Positions 34,900 to 46,027 of a stretch of 64,000 bases of DNA are shown in pieces. The translations under genes were made by a program, and so were the position numbers. The DNA is taken from assembly GCF_034702125.1 (NCBI RefSeq), contig NC_085857.1, positions 54,256,546 to 54,320,545 on the forward strand, written 5' to 3'. This DNA is from Engraulis encrasicolus (taxonomy: Eukaryota; Chordata; Actinopteri; Clupeiformes; Engraulidae). Position 1 is the stretch's first letter. Each line of letters begins with the position of its first letter. The notes beneath the pieces are model-generated. The model ran no database searches. It was not told the DNA's origin and saw only the letters and a program-made list of their open reading frames with translations.

Positions 34900-36388
34900 A
34901 AGAGAGAGAGAGAGAGGGAGAATAGTTCATGGAAGAGAGTGTGTGAGATGTTGGTGGCTTTGAGATGCTTTGCAGCACATATACTGTAGTAAAGGAAATT
35001 GAGGAATAAATGGAGGAATCATTAGTTTATTGTAATTTTTGTATTATTAGTAATCAATAACTTACAGTATCCCAACCTTTGTTGAAATGATGTAGGCCTA
35101 CATGTGAATATCAGAACCAGGGATTCTTGGGAGATGGGACAAAACAAGTTTTGAAAACCTGATTTTGAAAATGCAGAATATGTTGTTGATGGTTATATAT
35201 TCATGTAGATAAAGATGTGTAGTTTTCAGGCATGTAAAAATACAGGCTCCAGGTAAAAAGGCATTTTTAACAAATTAACATGTTTACCTTCACACCTAGA
35301 TTTTCATCAACTCCGTCAGACACAAGAAAAGTGCATAATTAAATTATTATAATAGTCCAACAAGAATCTTTAACTCTGATTTGAATTGTAATGATACTTA
35401 GTTACCTTGATGTACAATAATGTGTAATGTATATATTTAAATTTTAATGTTAAATTTTAATGTTATTAACACAGAGAGTTCGAAAAATTGGCATTTTCAG
35501 ACTTAATCTTTTATTTTGCAACCATGAGGAAAACACCTAAAGTGGTTAAAATACATGGTGGTATAGATCTAATGACCCTATATTGCCTAAACAAAAAAAA
35601 AATGATTAAAGAATTAGCTTTTCCCCCAAAATGAGTGGGCATACTGGTCTGATTTTTGGAGCCTATTTAGAGCAAAATGTTTTTTCACAGTTTATTTTGT
35701 AGTTTTGTTATATTCTTAGGATTCTCTTTTTTAAAAGTTTATTTGTTTAGTTTTAACTTTTTTATATCGAAAAAGTATGTAGTTATATGCATTATATGCA
35801 CATTAGTATACATATAATATCCTAAAATAACTTTTCCTCCTGTTTCTACATTTGAAAAGAATATCATATTAGCATATTGAGCAGTTTTTGGTGAATTTGT
35901 CAACTCCATAAGATTTTGCATGTCAACTCCATAAGAAAATCTTATGGAGTTGACTCTTACGGAGTTGACAAATAAACCTACTTTTCATAATAACACATGA
36001 TTTTCTAACAGAAATAATCTGGTACATCAGCAGTCACTTAAGGACTTGCCAATAAAGTTATTCTAAGCTTTTATTATACAAAATACTGAAATAACCCTTA
36101 TTTTTATGCACTATGGTGTTGACACATTATGGTTGTGACATAGGTGGTCTTCCTAAAGATGCATTGATAAAATCAAATATTAAATGTGACCTTAACAGAA
36201 CAGTGTCTCCATGTATACCAAACAGGAAGTAGTACCAGGCTCCTTAGAGTGTGAGCTGACCACAATAATGGTAGGTTTTTCTGTATTTTAAAAAAATCTT
36301 ATGGTGTTGACTAAAAGTCCGGACACATGTTCAATTATCAAATATAGTTTAAAAAGTATATAAAAAGGTTTATGAAACATTGTACATA
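34386..36388. other. AT-rich intergenic region with simple repeats
   Basis: No gene recognised. It contains a (GA)n tract (34828-34918), a duplicated GATACAGGTGTGAGAGTGTG segment before it, and scattered GTCAACTCCATAAG-type motifs with a strong hairpin at 35920-35955. Confidence 0.6.
34828..34918. repeat. (GA)n microsatellite
   Basis: Long GA repeat with few interruptions. Confidence 0.95.
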
Positions 36389-36714
36389 CACTGTAAAAAA
36401 ATATAAGCCTTCCCAACGTAAAATTTTTCAGTGACCCGTTTCCTATAAAATTTCTAATTGGCCCAATTTGTTGCGACAACCATTTTTTTTACGTTGAGCT
36501 TATTACCCATTCATTTAGTAAAATGTTGGGTCAATTAAAATATTGTCCGATGGTCAATGAAATATTGTATGTTGGCCAAACATGCCTTGTTGGGCTAAAA
36601 AGTACCTTTCCTCATTTCAAAGAAATAACCATGATCTGAAAGCATATTTCCTTCATTAAAGGTACATTTATTGAAAAAAAATCATGTGAAATCAATACAA
36701 GTTAGTATACCGTA

Positions 36715-37495
36715 ATGCGGCCGCCATTCCTAACAGTGAGGTATTGAACTTTGGAATTTGACATACACACAGAGAGAGAGAGAGAGAGCCAGAGAGAGAG
36801 AGCGAGAGAGCGAGAATGTGTGCCAGTGTTATACACTCATGAAAACACACATAGATGCACACAAACAGAAATAACAATGTTAATACACGCAGGCACGCAC
36901 GCACCGGCATAACAGTCAGGACCACTTTTAAACATTCGATAACAAAAAAAGTGGTTATTTATGAGAGAGAGAGAGAGAGAGAATGTGAAGAGTTCAGATG
37001 CAAAACCCCCTAAGTGCCTTTTCAGAAAATAATCTTAATTATTTTTTATTTAATACAAACCTATCAAAATTGCATGTTGTTAAATTTTGTTTATGTAATA
37101 TAACTATTTATATGTATCATCAAGTACATGAATGTAAACCAAACCAACAACGGGGTTCTCTAAAAATATAGAAGTGCAGGTCTTCAGAAATGGAGTTAGG
37201 GGGTTTTGCATCTGAACTCATCATGTGTGCCAGTGTTATACACTCATGAAAAACACACATAGATGCACACACAGAAATAGCAATGTTATTACACGCAGGC
37301 ACGCACACAACGGCATAACAGTCAGGACCACTTTTAAACATTCGATAACAAAAAAAGTGGTTATTTATGAGAGAGAGAGAGAGAGAGAAACATCTTTGAA
37401 ACATCTCACCAAGACGGACAAAAAAAAGTCTATAATGCGGCCGCCATTCCCAACAGTGAGGTATTGAACTTTAGAATTTGACATAGAGAGAGAGA

Positions 37496-37573
<78 letters not shown>

Positions 37574-37583
37574 AGAGAGGGGG

Positions 37584-37672
<89 letters not shown>

Positions 37673-37813
37673 TGTGTGCCAGTGTTATACACTCATGAAA
37701 ACACACACAGATGAACACAAACAGAAATGGCAATGTTAATACACGCAGGCAAGCACGCACCGGCATAACAGTCAGGACCACTTTTAAACATTTGATAACA
37801 AAAAAAGTGGTTA

Positions 37814-37895
<82 letters not shown>
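36715..37895. repeat. Tandem modules with GA microsatellites
   Basis: Three copies of a module containing ATGCGGCCGCCATTCC, TGTGCCAGTGTTATACACTC, GGCATAACAGTCAGGACCAC and AAAAAAAGTGGTTATTTATG, starting near 36715, within 36980 and near 37433. Each is joined by GA microsatellites of different lengths, the longest at 37484-37668 and 37820-37893. The middle copy is interrupted by a MITE. Confidence 0.8.
36988..37222. mobile_element. MITE with 25-bp inverted repeats (ATGTG duplication)
   Basis: GAGTTCAGATGCAAAACCCC and GGGGTTTTGCATCTGAACTC are perfect inverted ends. ATGTG is present on both sides (36983-36987, 37223-37227), matching the uninterrupted module copies. A diverged relative is at 57424-57590. 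Confidence 0.75.
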
Positions 37896-37896
<1 letters not shown>

Positions 37897-37919
37897 GCCA
37901 AGCAACACCGATTATAAAA

Positions 37920-40900
37920 TTACACCAGTAACTTCAATTTTAAGGAGCGAATCTTTGCGGTGCACTGTGTGCCGAGGTTAAGGAAGATTTTTTGGGCTGC
38001 CTCAAAAGTGTACCTCAACTCTTTTGGGTACTCCATATTGAGGGCATAGAACAGCCCAAACAGCATGATGAATGCCGTTGTCAAGTCTTTTAGTCCCTCC
38101 ATAACGACTTCTCCCTCCAGCACCACAGCTGCATCGGTGATTGTGGGACTTTGTCCAGTGGTGAATTCCACGATTCCCACCTGTGGGAATGTGGTGGGTG
38201 GGCCGCCAGTTTTCTGTGAAGCACAGTAAATGGCATAACATGACACATTAAGCCTGACTCAATCATCATTTCATGTTAAATCATAACACAGTAGACCAGG
38301 ATGACCAAAGGTGTAGGTTTAACTTAGAAAATGGTGGGGACATTGCCATGGCAAATTGTCTGGGTATGCCGTTCTACATTATATTTGTGAAAAAATGGTG
38401 GTGACAAGCTAGGTTTATCTCAAAAGTGGTATGGACATGTCCCCACCGTCCACACCTAAATTACGCCCATGAGGATGACGCTTATCCAAAGCAACTTCAT
38501 CGTTTTCCTTATGTACAACGGATTGATTGGCACTTGCTCAAGGACACTGCAACCATGAATTATGGAATTTTAACCAGCCATTTTCTGATCACACCACAAT
38601 AAAGCAATATCAATAAAATTACCTCAAGTGTCTTTGAAAGAGAGGCCTGCTCCTTCAGATACAGGGGAAGACCACGGAGAACAGTGGACCGTCTGTGTGT
38701 AGTCAGGTCTGTGGTCTGCAAAAATGACAGGTCATCAATTAACGCATCAAATCATCTGCAATTGATATGAGCTTATATATCTACTCTACTGTACAACAGC
38801 CTAACCAACTCCTTTCACCAGAGCCTCAAATCATTTTAGCAAATGCATGACCTGAACCAGAAGGTCAAGTGCATCAAACTGGGACTATGCAGTGTAGCTA
38901 AAGCTCAATGAAAAGGGACAATTGGGGAAAAAAATTGGACCACACAATTTGGACGATGAAGACAGGTGGGTTAAGAGGAGAGTGATGAAAGCCACTCATG
39001 GCCATTTAAAAACAGTCAATTTTGAGCAGCGAAGGGCTGTGCCACAAGTTGTCTACCATTTAAGCTGATTTGAGCAGTTACTGACAAAGTCCCATGGTAT
39101 CGTAACACCTTGGACTATGAAAAAAACAACTCTGTCAATTCAAACCTTGATGTGACCCTTATCACAAGAAACAATGGTTGGGATCTTCCTGATTAAATAA
39201 AGGTCACATAAAAAAAGAAAAATAAGCTAGTACAAACCACACATTTTGGCAGATTTGTGGGAATATCTTTTCATGGGACAACATTAAAGAAATGTCACCT
39301 TTACACAATGAAAGGTATCCAGTGTACAACTGGTGTAGTGGCTTCAATTTATCACTCAATCAAAATGTTAATACAAGACCATACATGTCAAATGTATCCA
39401 CAAAATTGATAAGATACACCTTATGTTGAAATCCCATAGAGAGAATTGTGATCTGCTTCCGTATGTAGTCACAGTATACGTTGACATGCATGTTTCTTTT
39501 GATGAAATTAAGGCCCCAGTGTTGACTGTATTCATGCAGCCCCAAACCACGTCAGATAGCAGCATTTTTGACTTAAGGCCATGGTAGCTTTTCTTTGTAC
39601 TACTCAGTTACCACCACATAAGCTCAGCACCATCTTAAGTATCTTGTTCTTATTGGAGACAGACAGACAATGCATATGTATTGATGGAAACATGTTGTGA
39701 GGTCTAATGATGTCAAGATGAACACATTTGTCAAGAATCTGTAGTGGCAAACCAATGAAAAGTAGAAAGAAAAGTGTCCCATGCTTACAGTCAAAGCTCA
39801 AAGGTAGTGGGACTGTATGAATGCTGTCATTATTGGGAAGCTAAATTTCACCATCAGAAACATGGATGTCAATATGTATTTTGAGTAATGAAGCAGCTCA
39901 TGATCCTTTCTATGAGGATTGTAACATGGGGTTAGTTCTAATTTTTGTGAAGAGACATTAATGGCTGTGTCTTGAATCATTTTGAGTAAGAAAAATATTA
40001 AACTTGTTGTACACTGGACACCTCATTGCTTAAAAGTGAAATTTCTTTAATGCTGTCCCATGAAATAAAAGTCTTACAAACATGCAGACATGTGAGGGGT
40101 GTATTAACTTCTGTATCTTCACACCACTATTTCACAGCAGATGTGCTTTTGCTCTCAAGCAATCACTTGTGTGTATACAAATATGCACACACGATAGCAG
40201 GAACGAGTCAGCTGTGACATTGTGTAAAGATATTGATGTGTAAACACTGAGACAGCATTTGTCTACAACAATATTATTAACCTGTCCCTATGTACATGTA
40301 AGCAACATACAGGTACTGGCCATATAATTGGAATATCATGAAAGTTTTATTTCCATAATTCCATCAATAATGTTAAACTCCAGACTTTGAACTATTCCAA
40401 GCATTAATTAGTTTGTTTATTTATGTATTTATTTATTACATATTTTGGCCTTCCACTTTGAAAAAAAAAACAGGAATTGAGGAATTCACATTAGAACATT
40501 GTAATAAAATCACAAAAAGAAAGACATTCGGGTCACATCAAATGAGTGAAATACTTTCTACAGAACAGGTCAATGTTCAATACTTGATTAGGAATGTCTG
40601 TCTTAATCACTGCCATGATGTGTTTAACATTGAAGTCAATGGCAGAGGCATTGCATGGGCATTATGGAAGCCCAGGTATCCTTGATGCTTTGCTGTCAGC
40701 TGTTTTTGTTTGATCTGGTGACCCACACTATTCTCTTCAAGATACCCATGCCACAATTGTGTGCCAAGTCACCAGTTTAAGTCTAACACACCAGAACTGA
40801 AACCCCATTGAGGTTTTATTTCTGGCAAGTTAGAATTTAACTGGTTACTTGGCACCAAATTGTGGCATGGAAATCTACGGAGTATATTGAAGAGAATAGT

Positions 40901-43001
40901 GTGGGTCACCAGATCAAGCAAAAACAGCTGACAGCAAAGCATCAAGGATACCTGGGCTTCCATAATGCCCATGCAATGCCTCTGCCATTGACTTCAATGT
41001 AAAACACATCATGGCAGTTATTAAGACAAAGACCGTCCTAACCAAGTATTGAACATTGGCATGTTATGTAGAAAGAACCACATTTAAACTGATTTGATGT
41101 GACCTGAATTTCCTTATTTTTTTCAGAAGCAAATTGTGATTTTATTACAATATTCTAATAATGCAAATGCCTCAATACATGTTTTTTGGAGATGGAGGGC
41201 AAAAATATGTAAAAATAAATAAATAAACAAATGAACGAATAGTTAAAAATGTGGGCAATGCATCAACAAGCCATGAAAGTTAAACAACACTATTGATGGA
41301 ATTGGAAATGGAAAGAAAGAAATATTTTCATGATATTCTAATTATATAGCCAGTACCTGTACAAGAGAAAAAAACGCATGATTAACATACCTGGGCATCC
41401 AGTGTCTCCAGAAGCATGTTCAAGTCATTCCACTTTCCTTGGCTTGCTTTGGCTCTGTACAGTCTCAGGAACCCCTGGGTATGGCTGTCCAGCGCTGTTA
41501 GGAAGGTTGCCTTTAGGTCCACGCGGTTGATGCGGAAAAATTCAGCGCAAACCTTAAGATGGGAAAAGAAGATTCAGAACCAAAGATGTTAGAGCAACGT
41601 AAACATTCAACACAAACCTGTATAGGAAAAAAGATTCAGTAAAAAGGAAATTGTTAATGTCTAATGATCACAACAGAAAATACATACCTCCTGCTCGAAA
41701 AACAGTCCTGGCCATCTCCCCTTGATCGATTTCACCAGCGGCTGATCCTGGACAATTTCCTTTCTTCTTAAGGAAAACGTGGTCTCCATCTTCTCTTTCA
41801 AAACAGTGAAGCTCACATTCTTCCTTTTCACCTCTTCCTCCATCCATGCTCTTTCCCTCTCCAACTCCTCTTCATTAGAACCAACTGCATGGTCAGGCAG
41901 AAAGTTCAGCTCTGATCTCTTGGGTCTCTTCAGGGAGCCTTGTCTTGAACCAGTATTGACGGCCATCTCACGGCATCCAGCATTACGGAGCTTCTGGCGG
42001 TAATTTGCAATTTTGGATCTTAGGCTCACTTTCCAAGCTTCGCAGCCCGTTTCAGAAGTTGGGTGTGCAAGGCAGGGGTACTTTTGCACCAGAGCAGATG
42101 CCACTTTTCCAACTTGGGTTTCATCTGGATAAGCTTTGAAGGAGTACATCACTTCAGCCAATTTCTCCAAGATGTTTATTTTCATGTCCCTGGGAACGAC
42201 CAGAGTTTTTCCCTTTTCAAAGTCCTCATTCGCCTTTCTTAGCCGCAACTCAACATCATATGAAAAGGAAGGCAGTGGAAACACACTTGGCCACTGCTCT
42301 AATCGGACTGATGACGACGACGACTGGGTGGCCCCCGTGCTTGGAGAGAGAGGAGAACCATCGAAGCGGGCTGATGACGACTGGGTGGCACTTGTGCTTG
42401 GAGAGAGAAGAGAACCATCGAAGCGGGCTGATGGTGACTGGGTGGCACTTGTGCTTGGAGAGAGAAGAGAACCATCGAAGCGGGCTGATGGTGACTGGGT
42501 GGCACTTGTGCTTGGAGAGAGAAGAGAACCATCGAAGCGGGCTGATGACGACTGGGTGGCCGCCATGCTTGGAGAGAGAGGAAAACCATCGAAGCGGGCT
42601 GATGTCGACTGGGTGGCACTTGTGCTTGGAGAGAGAAGAGAACTATGGAAGGGGGCTGATGACTGGATGGCGCTTGTGCTTGGAGAGAGAAGAGAACCAT
42701 CGAAGAGGGGTGCTGATGACGATGACTGGGTGGCACCGGGGTAGGGCACTGAAGTTGCCGCCTCGTCCACCACTTGGACCTCCCAGAAGATCTTCAATGT
42801 TACTCCCTCGTTGGGGAGCTCCGAAATGTCATATAATGTGCACAGTTCATTGTTGAAATCGGGGTCCTGATATTGTATTATGAAGTCGCCCATTAGCTGC
42901 AGTCTTTCGCTAAGGGTCGCTGCCAGTTCCTGAACTGAAGTTGGCCTGGGTATTGTTAATTTCCTGATTTGGCCCGGTGAGAGGAAAACCCGAATCAACA
43001 T
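37920..43001 (-). CDS. Transposon-associated accessory protein ('SAMD3-like' family), four exons
   Basis: Coding exons 41688-43001, 41391-41552, 38623-38715 and 37920-38213 join in phase 0 with good splice sites (GAG/GTATGT, CAG/GTATGT, GAG/GTAATT; acceptors TTAAG, TTTGCAG, TTCACAG), giving 620 residues. Residues 1-75 look like a ubiquitin/PB1-like fold (LRVFLSPGQIRKLTI-type start; YQDPDFNNELCTLYDISELP). About 85-245 is a Ser/Thr-rich stretch of 20-residue repeats. Then come a conserved region (KANEDFEKGKTLVVPRDMKI), a basic segment (KRPKRSELNF) and a C-terminal helical part (LFGLFYALNMEYPKELRYTF). I recall this architecture as the multicopy teleost proteins labelled 'sterile alpha motif domain-containing protein 3-like', although no SAM domain is visible. 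Function unknown. The start ATG is 6 bases after an acceptor (TTCCCAG/GATTCA), so there is a non-coding 5' exon. Confidence 0.8.
39247..40082. mobile_element. Non-autonomous element with ~80-bp inverted repeats
   Basis: TTCATGGGACAACATTAAAG through CCAGTGTACAAC at the left is mirrored by GTTGTACACTGG through CTTTAATGCTGTCCCATGAA at the right, with several mismatches. It lies in intron 2 of the accessory gene. No coding region. Confidence 0.65.
40310..41359. mobile_element. Tc1/mariner-like fold-back element (TA duplication)
   Basis: Ends CAGGTACTGGCCATATAATT and the inverse of AATTATATAGCCAGTACCTG are flanked by TA on both sides. Two inverted arms of about 480 bases meet near 40800-40840, each containing GATGCTTTGCTGTCAGCTG. 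It resembles Tc1-like ends joined head to head. It ends 31 bases from accessory-gene exon 2. Confidence 0.8.
42300..42735 (-). repeat. In-frame 60-bp minisatellite within accessory-gene exon 1
   Basis: About seven copies of a 60-bp unit encoding SARFDGSLLSPSTSATQSP-like 20-residue repeats. Most copies differ by a few bases and all indels keep the frame. Confidence 0.9.
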
Positions 43002-43223
43002 TGAATCCTGGGAAAAAAAGAAAAGAAAATCCATTTTAGTTACATAGGAAGATTATTTTTGCATACATTTTCAGACAGGTCTGTAAAATATGGCCCCAAT
43101 GTAATAGATGCACCATCTATATTATTTACACTATATACAACATTTACAAAATGTACAACATTTACGGCACAAAAAGGTCCAAGAACATCATGTTCATTGT
43201 TAAGACTGAGCTCCTACTTTCAA

Positions 43224-45887
43224 TCAAAGTAAAAACCTCTTGGCAGACACCATCATCTTTCCAAATACATTGTATGTGGCCAGCGGGTAGAAATCAACAA
43301 GCTCGTGTGGGCCAACAATGGATACTTTGCCGTGATTACTTCCAACAACTTCATATGCTCGAAAATGTTCATAGTACCAGGAAGACAGATGCTCCACAAA
43401 GAAAGAAACCTCTGTGCCAACAACCAGAATGCTGTGAATTCGACCAAAATCTGGAGAGCCACCACTGAGTCCAACTGGTAGAATCATTCCTTTACTGTAC
43501 AAAGTCCCAAACAATGTTGCATTTGTTGCCAGGGACAATGACCTCATGTGTGGATAACGATTTTCAACAGCTGTCCGCAGCCGCGGTTCAACAGCAGACA
43601 GTTCGACCACTTTCAATTTTTCAACACACATTGGTGCTTTGAAGAACTGGTGAGAGTCTAAAGCATAAGCAATCATGGATTGATGTTTACTTGCCAGCGT
43701 TTTCAAGGGATTCTTGAAATTGCGGGTGTGGTGCACAACCCCCTTGAAGTAGCTGTGTTTCGCTTCAAACCTCATCGTCCACAGATCAACCAAAGGCCCA
43801 TAACACCGGATAAGGTGGGGATAATGTTCAAGGTAGTGATGTTTAGGCAGGAGCTTCTCATTGGGAAAAACTTCATTGAACAACTGCCGATGATCAGAAA
43901 TTTTACTCTCTAGGTAATACAGAGACTCCTCTGATAGCTTTGGACTTACAACCAATTCCACAATGTCTTTCAACTCCATTAAAAGTTGCCATGCCTTCTC
44001 ATCCTCTGGCACCAAACCACCTACCATCAGAGGAAGCAGTCTAATTAAAGCCCAATTCTCATGCCCATTTCCTCCTATTGTTTTTCTCCGTTGAAAGCTC
44101 TGGGGAATGTTTTGAGGGCGATTCACTTTATCTGTAAAGCCATATGGAAATGACTGGATAATGCCATTGAGCTGATTAAAGGTGAAGTATTTGGCACCAA
44201 TCAGTTTCTGTAGACACAGAGCCAATTCCCTGGGTACCACCCCTTCAAACAAATCATGCAAAACATCTGGAGGAAAACCAGTAATGACATGAAAAGAGGA
44301 CAGCTGTTTTTGAAGGGCACATTCAGCTTTAACACCACACACATTTGTGACACCTGACTCACTGCACTTCAAGTCAGCAATGCATTGGTCATGCTGCTGA
44401 GGAGTTCGCAGTGGAAACAACCCCTGCGATACTGCTGTAGTCTGAATGTCCTGCAGAGATGCTACGCAAAACCTACAGAATTTGTCAACACAGAAACTCT
44501 CCTGAAAGCCCGCAAGGCCATGTGCCCCAAGATTATCAGCAGACACTACAAGCACAGTTCCCTTCACATTCCCACCAATGGCCTCCACATTCAATCCTTC
44601 ACTCTCAAGGATCTGCAAGTCACGGAGAAGTGGCTCTAAAAAACGTTCAAATCCGTAGAGTTTCACCTCAGAGCTTTTCCCGAGCAGTGCCAATTGGATG
44701 GAATGGAGACTAGATCTGTACTTTGACTCCCAATTCAAAATGACAAAATACACTCCTGTAATTTTGTGTTTTTTTCTTGAAGTCCCAATTGGGTTCACTA
44801 TCTCGTACTCATCAAGGTAAAACCCAAGCGAAAGTGTGAGATTGTGGCCAGTCACAAGCTTGTTGCGTTTGTAGTACTCACCATCAAAAGGTGACGCATA
44901 GAGCCCTGGGGTGCCCTCCTTCACCGGAAAGGTCTTGGTGATGACGTCTGGCCGCTCCAACAATGCTGTCAGGGTCTTCAAAACAGGAACATAAACAAAG
45001 GTGTGATTTTGCACCCTACTGAATACATATTCCACAGGTTCAATAATCTGAAAGTTCTCCCGAAAGTAGATGTTTCGCTTATGAGTAGTTGAAAGGGGGC
45101 CTTTGTCAGTGGTTGCAGTCAGAAACGTGTTTGTTTTTTTTAATGACTCAGCAATGTCAGCAACAATAGACTCATTCACATTGCAATTGTGCTTCAGCAG
45201 GATATTCTTAATAGCAGACAGTGCATTTGAGTTTGTCAGTGACAGAATGTCATTTACACCATCAATAATCTGCTGAGAGGCACTTTGAGACACATGCATT
45301 TGCGTTTGCATACACAAAAGCAATGAAGCAAGTTTGTGTTCAAGTACTGTTTCACATTCCTCAAGATCCTCTGAAATATGATCTGACTGAACGTCATCAT
45401 TTTGGTCTGACAGACTTTGTGAGGAGGAGGTTGTGTCAAACTCGTTGTCTGTACTGCCTACTGTACACACAGATGTGCAAAGATCTTTCAACGAGTGATG
45501 TCTGTGTTTATTTGATTTGTGAGTTCTGAAAGTTGTGTTGTTGGTGGTACTGAAATCACAGTTAGAAAATGGACAGTTAACTCGCTGATTGTTTTGTAAA
45601 TGTCTTCCTAAATGTTGCAAGAAATTAGGAAGAGAACAAATATCAGTGAATTCACACAACTCACAGCGGACACTGGCATTGTCTGCGCATGCAGAGGCAG
45701 AGCTGTTTTTTTTAGCATGTACTCTCCATAAATGTGTTTTCAACGCTCCTGTGGTTTTAAAACTACATGCACAGTCAAGATGAATACAGGGGAATAAACC
45801 CTTACCCGCCTGCCAATGATGAAGTCGATAATGCCTCAACAGCACCTCTTGCTGGGAATGGGTGAATTTACAATGTCGGCACTGCAT
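43224..45887 (-). CDS. CACTA/EnSpm-type transposase with four C2H2 zinc fingers
   Basis: A single open exon of 887 codons. Residues 3-24 (CRHC…H…H), 34-57, 75-96 and 104-128 are C2H2 zinc fingers. The transposase part has YLDEYEIVNPIG (Asp359), VVSADNLGAHG (Asp451), CRFC (471-474), FPPDVLHDLFEGVVPREL (541 onward) and WTMRFEAKHSYFK (Glu708). This D-D-E arrangement with the C-x2-C and HDLxEG inserts is, as I recall, typical of the CACTA/EnSpm (CMC) group. It cuts and pastes its own element in the nucleus. No stop or frameshift is present, so the copy may be active, recent or domesticated. The start used is the ATG 2 bases after the acceptor ATAATGCAG/GT; the upstream frame is intronic. The accessory gene begins 222 bases downstream. 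Confidence 0.85.
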   Translation of the reverse strand: MQCRHCKFTHSQQEVLLRHYRLHHWQAGKGLFPCIHLDCACSFKTTGALKTHLWRVHAKKNSSASACADNASVRCELCEFTDICSLPNFLQHLGRHLQNNQRVNCPFSNCDFSTTNNTTFRTHKSNKHRHHSLKDLCTSVCTVGSTDNEFDTTSSSQSLSDQNDDVQSDHISEDLEECETVLEHKLASLLLCMQTQMHVSQSASQQIIDGVNDILSLTNSNALSAIKNILLKHNCNVNESIVADIAESLKKTNTFLTATTDKGPLSTTHKRNIYFRENFQIIEPVEYVFSRVQNHTFVYVPVLKTLTALLERPDVITKTFPVKEGTPGLYASPFDGEYYKRNKLVTGHNLTLSLGFYLDEYEIVNPIGTSRKKHKITGVYFVILNWESKYRSSLHSIQLALLGKSSEVKLYGFERFLEPLLRDLQILESEGLNVEAIGGNVKGTVLVVSADNLGAHGLAGFQESFCVDKFCRFCVASLQDIQTTAVSQGLFPLRTPQQHDQCIADLKCSESGVTNVCGVKAECALQKQLSSFHVITGFPPDVLHDLFEGVVPRELALCLQKLIGAKYFTFNQLNGIIQSFPYGFTDKVNRPQNIPQSFQRRKTIGGNGHENWALIRLLPLMVGGLVPEDEKAWQLLMELKDIVELVVSPKLSEESLYYLESKISDHRQLFNEVFPNEKLLPKHHYLEHYPHLIRCYGPLVDLWTMRFEAKHSYFKGVVHHTRNFKNPLKTLASKHQSMIAYALDSHQFFKAPMCVEKLKVVELSAVEPRLRTAVENRYPHMRSLSLATNATLFGTLYSKGMILPVGLSGGSPDFGRIHSILVVGTEVSFFVEHLSSWYYEHFRAYEVVGSNHGKVSIVGPHELVDFYPLATYNVFGKMMVSAKRFLL

Positions 45888-46027
45888 ACCTGCATTATAA
45901 AAACAAAAAGAATGAATCACTTATGTATATGTCACGATACAACTAACAAAAAACAATGCAAGCGAAATACAGTACCCAATCGTTTAAAACTAGGGATCAA
46001 TTTGACTACAAAGTTGAGCAGCATAGC

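Noticed and set aside
37480..37900. CRISPR-like or satellite array
   Set aside because: The spacing is irregular GA microsatellite between three long modules in a eukaryotic genome; there are no short direct repeats with unique spacers.
42136..42856. Two plus-strand frames of about 200 codons with repeated LEREENHRSGL or VLGERREPSKRAD units
   Set aside because: They are antisense shadows of the 60-bp minisatellite in the accessory-gene exon.
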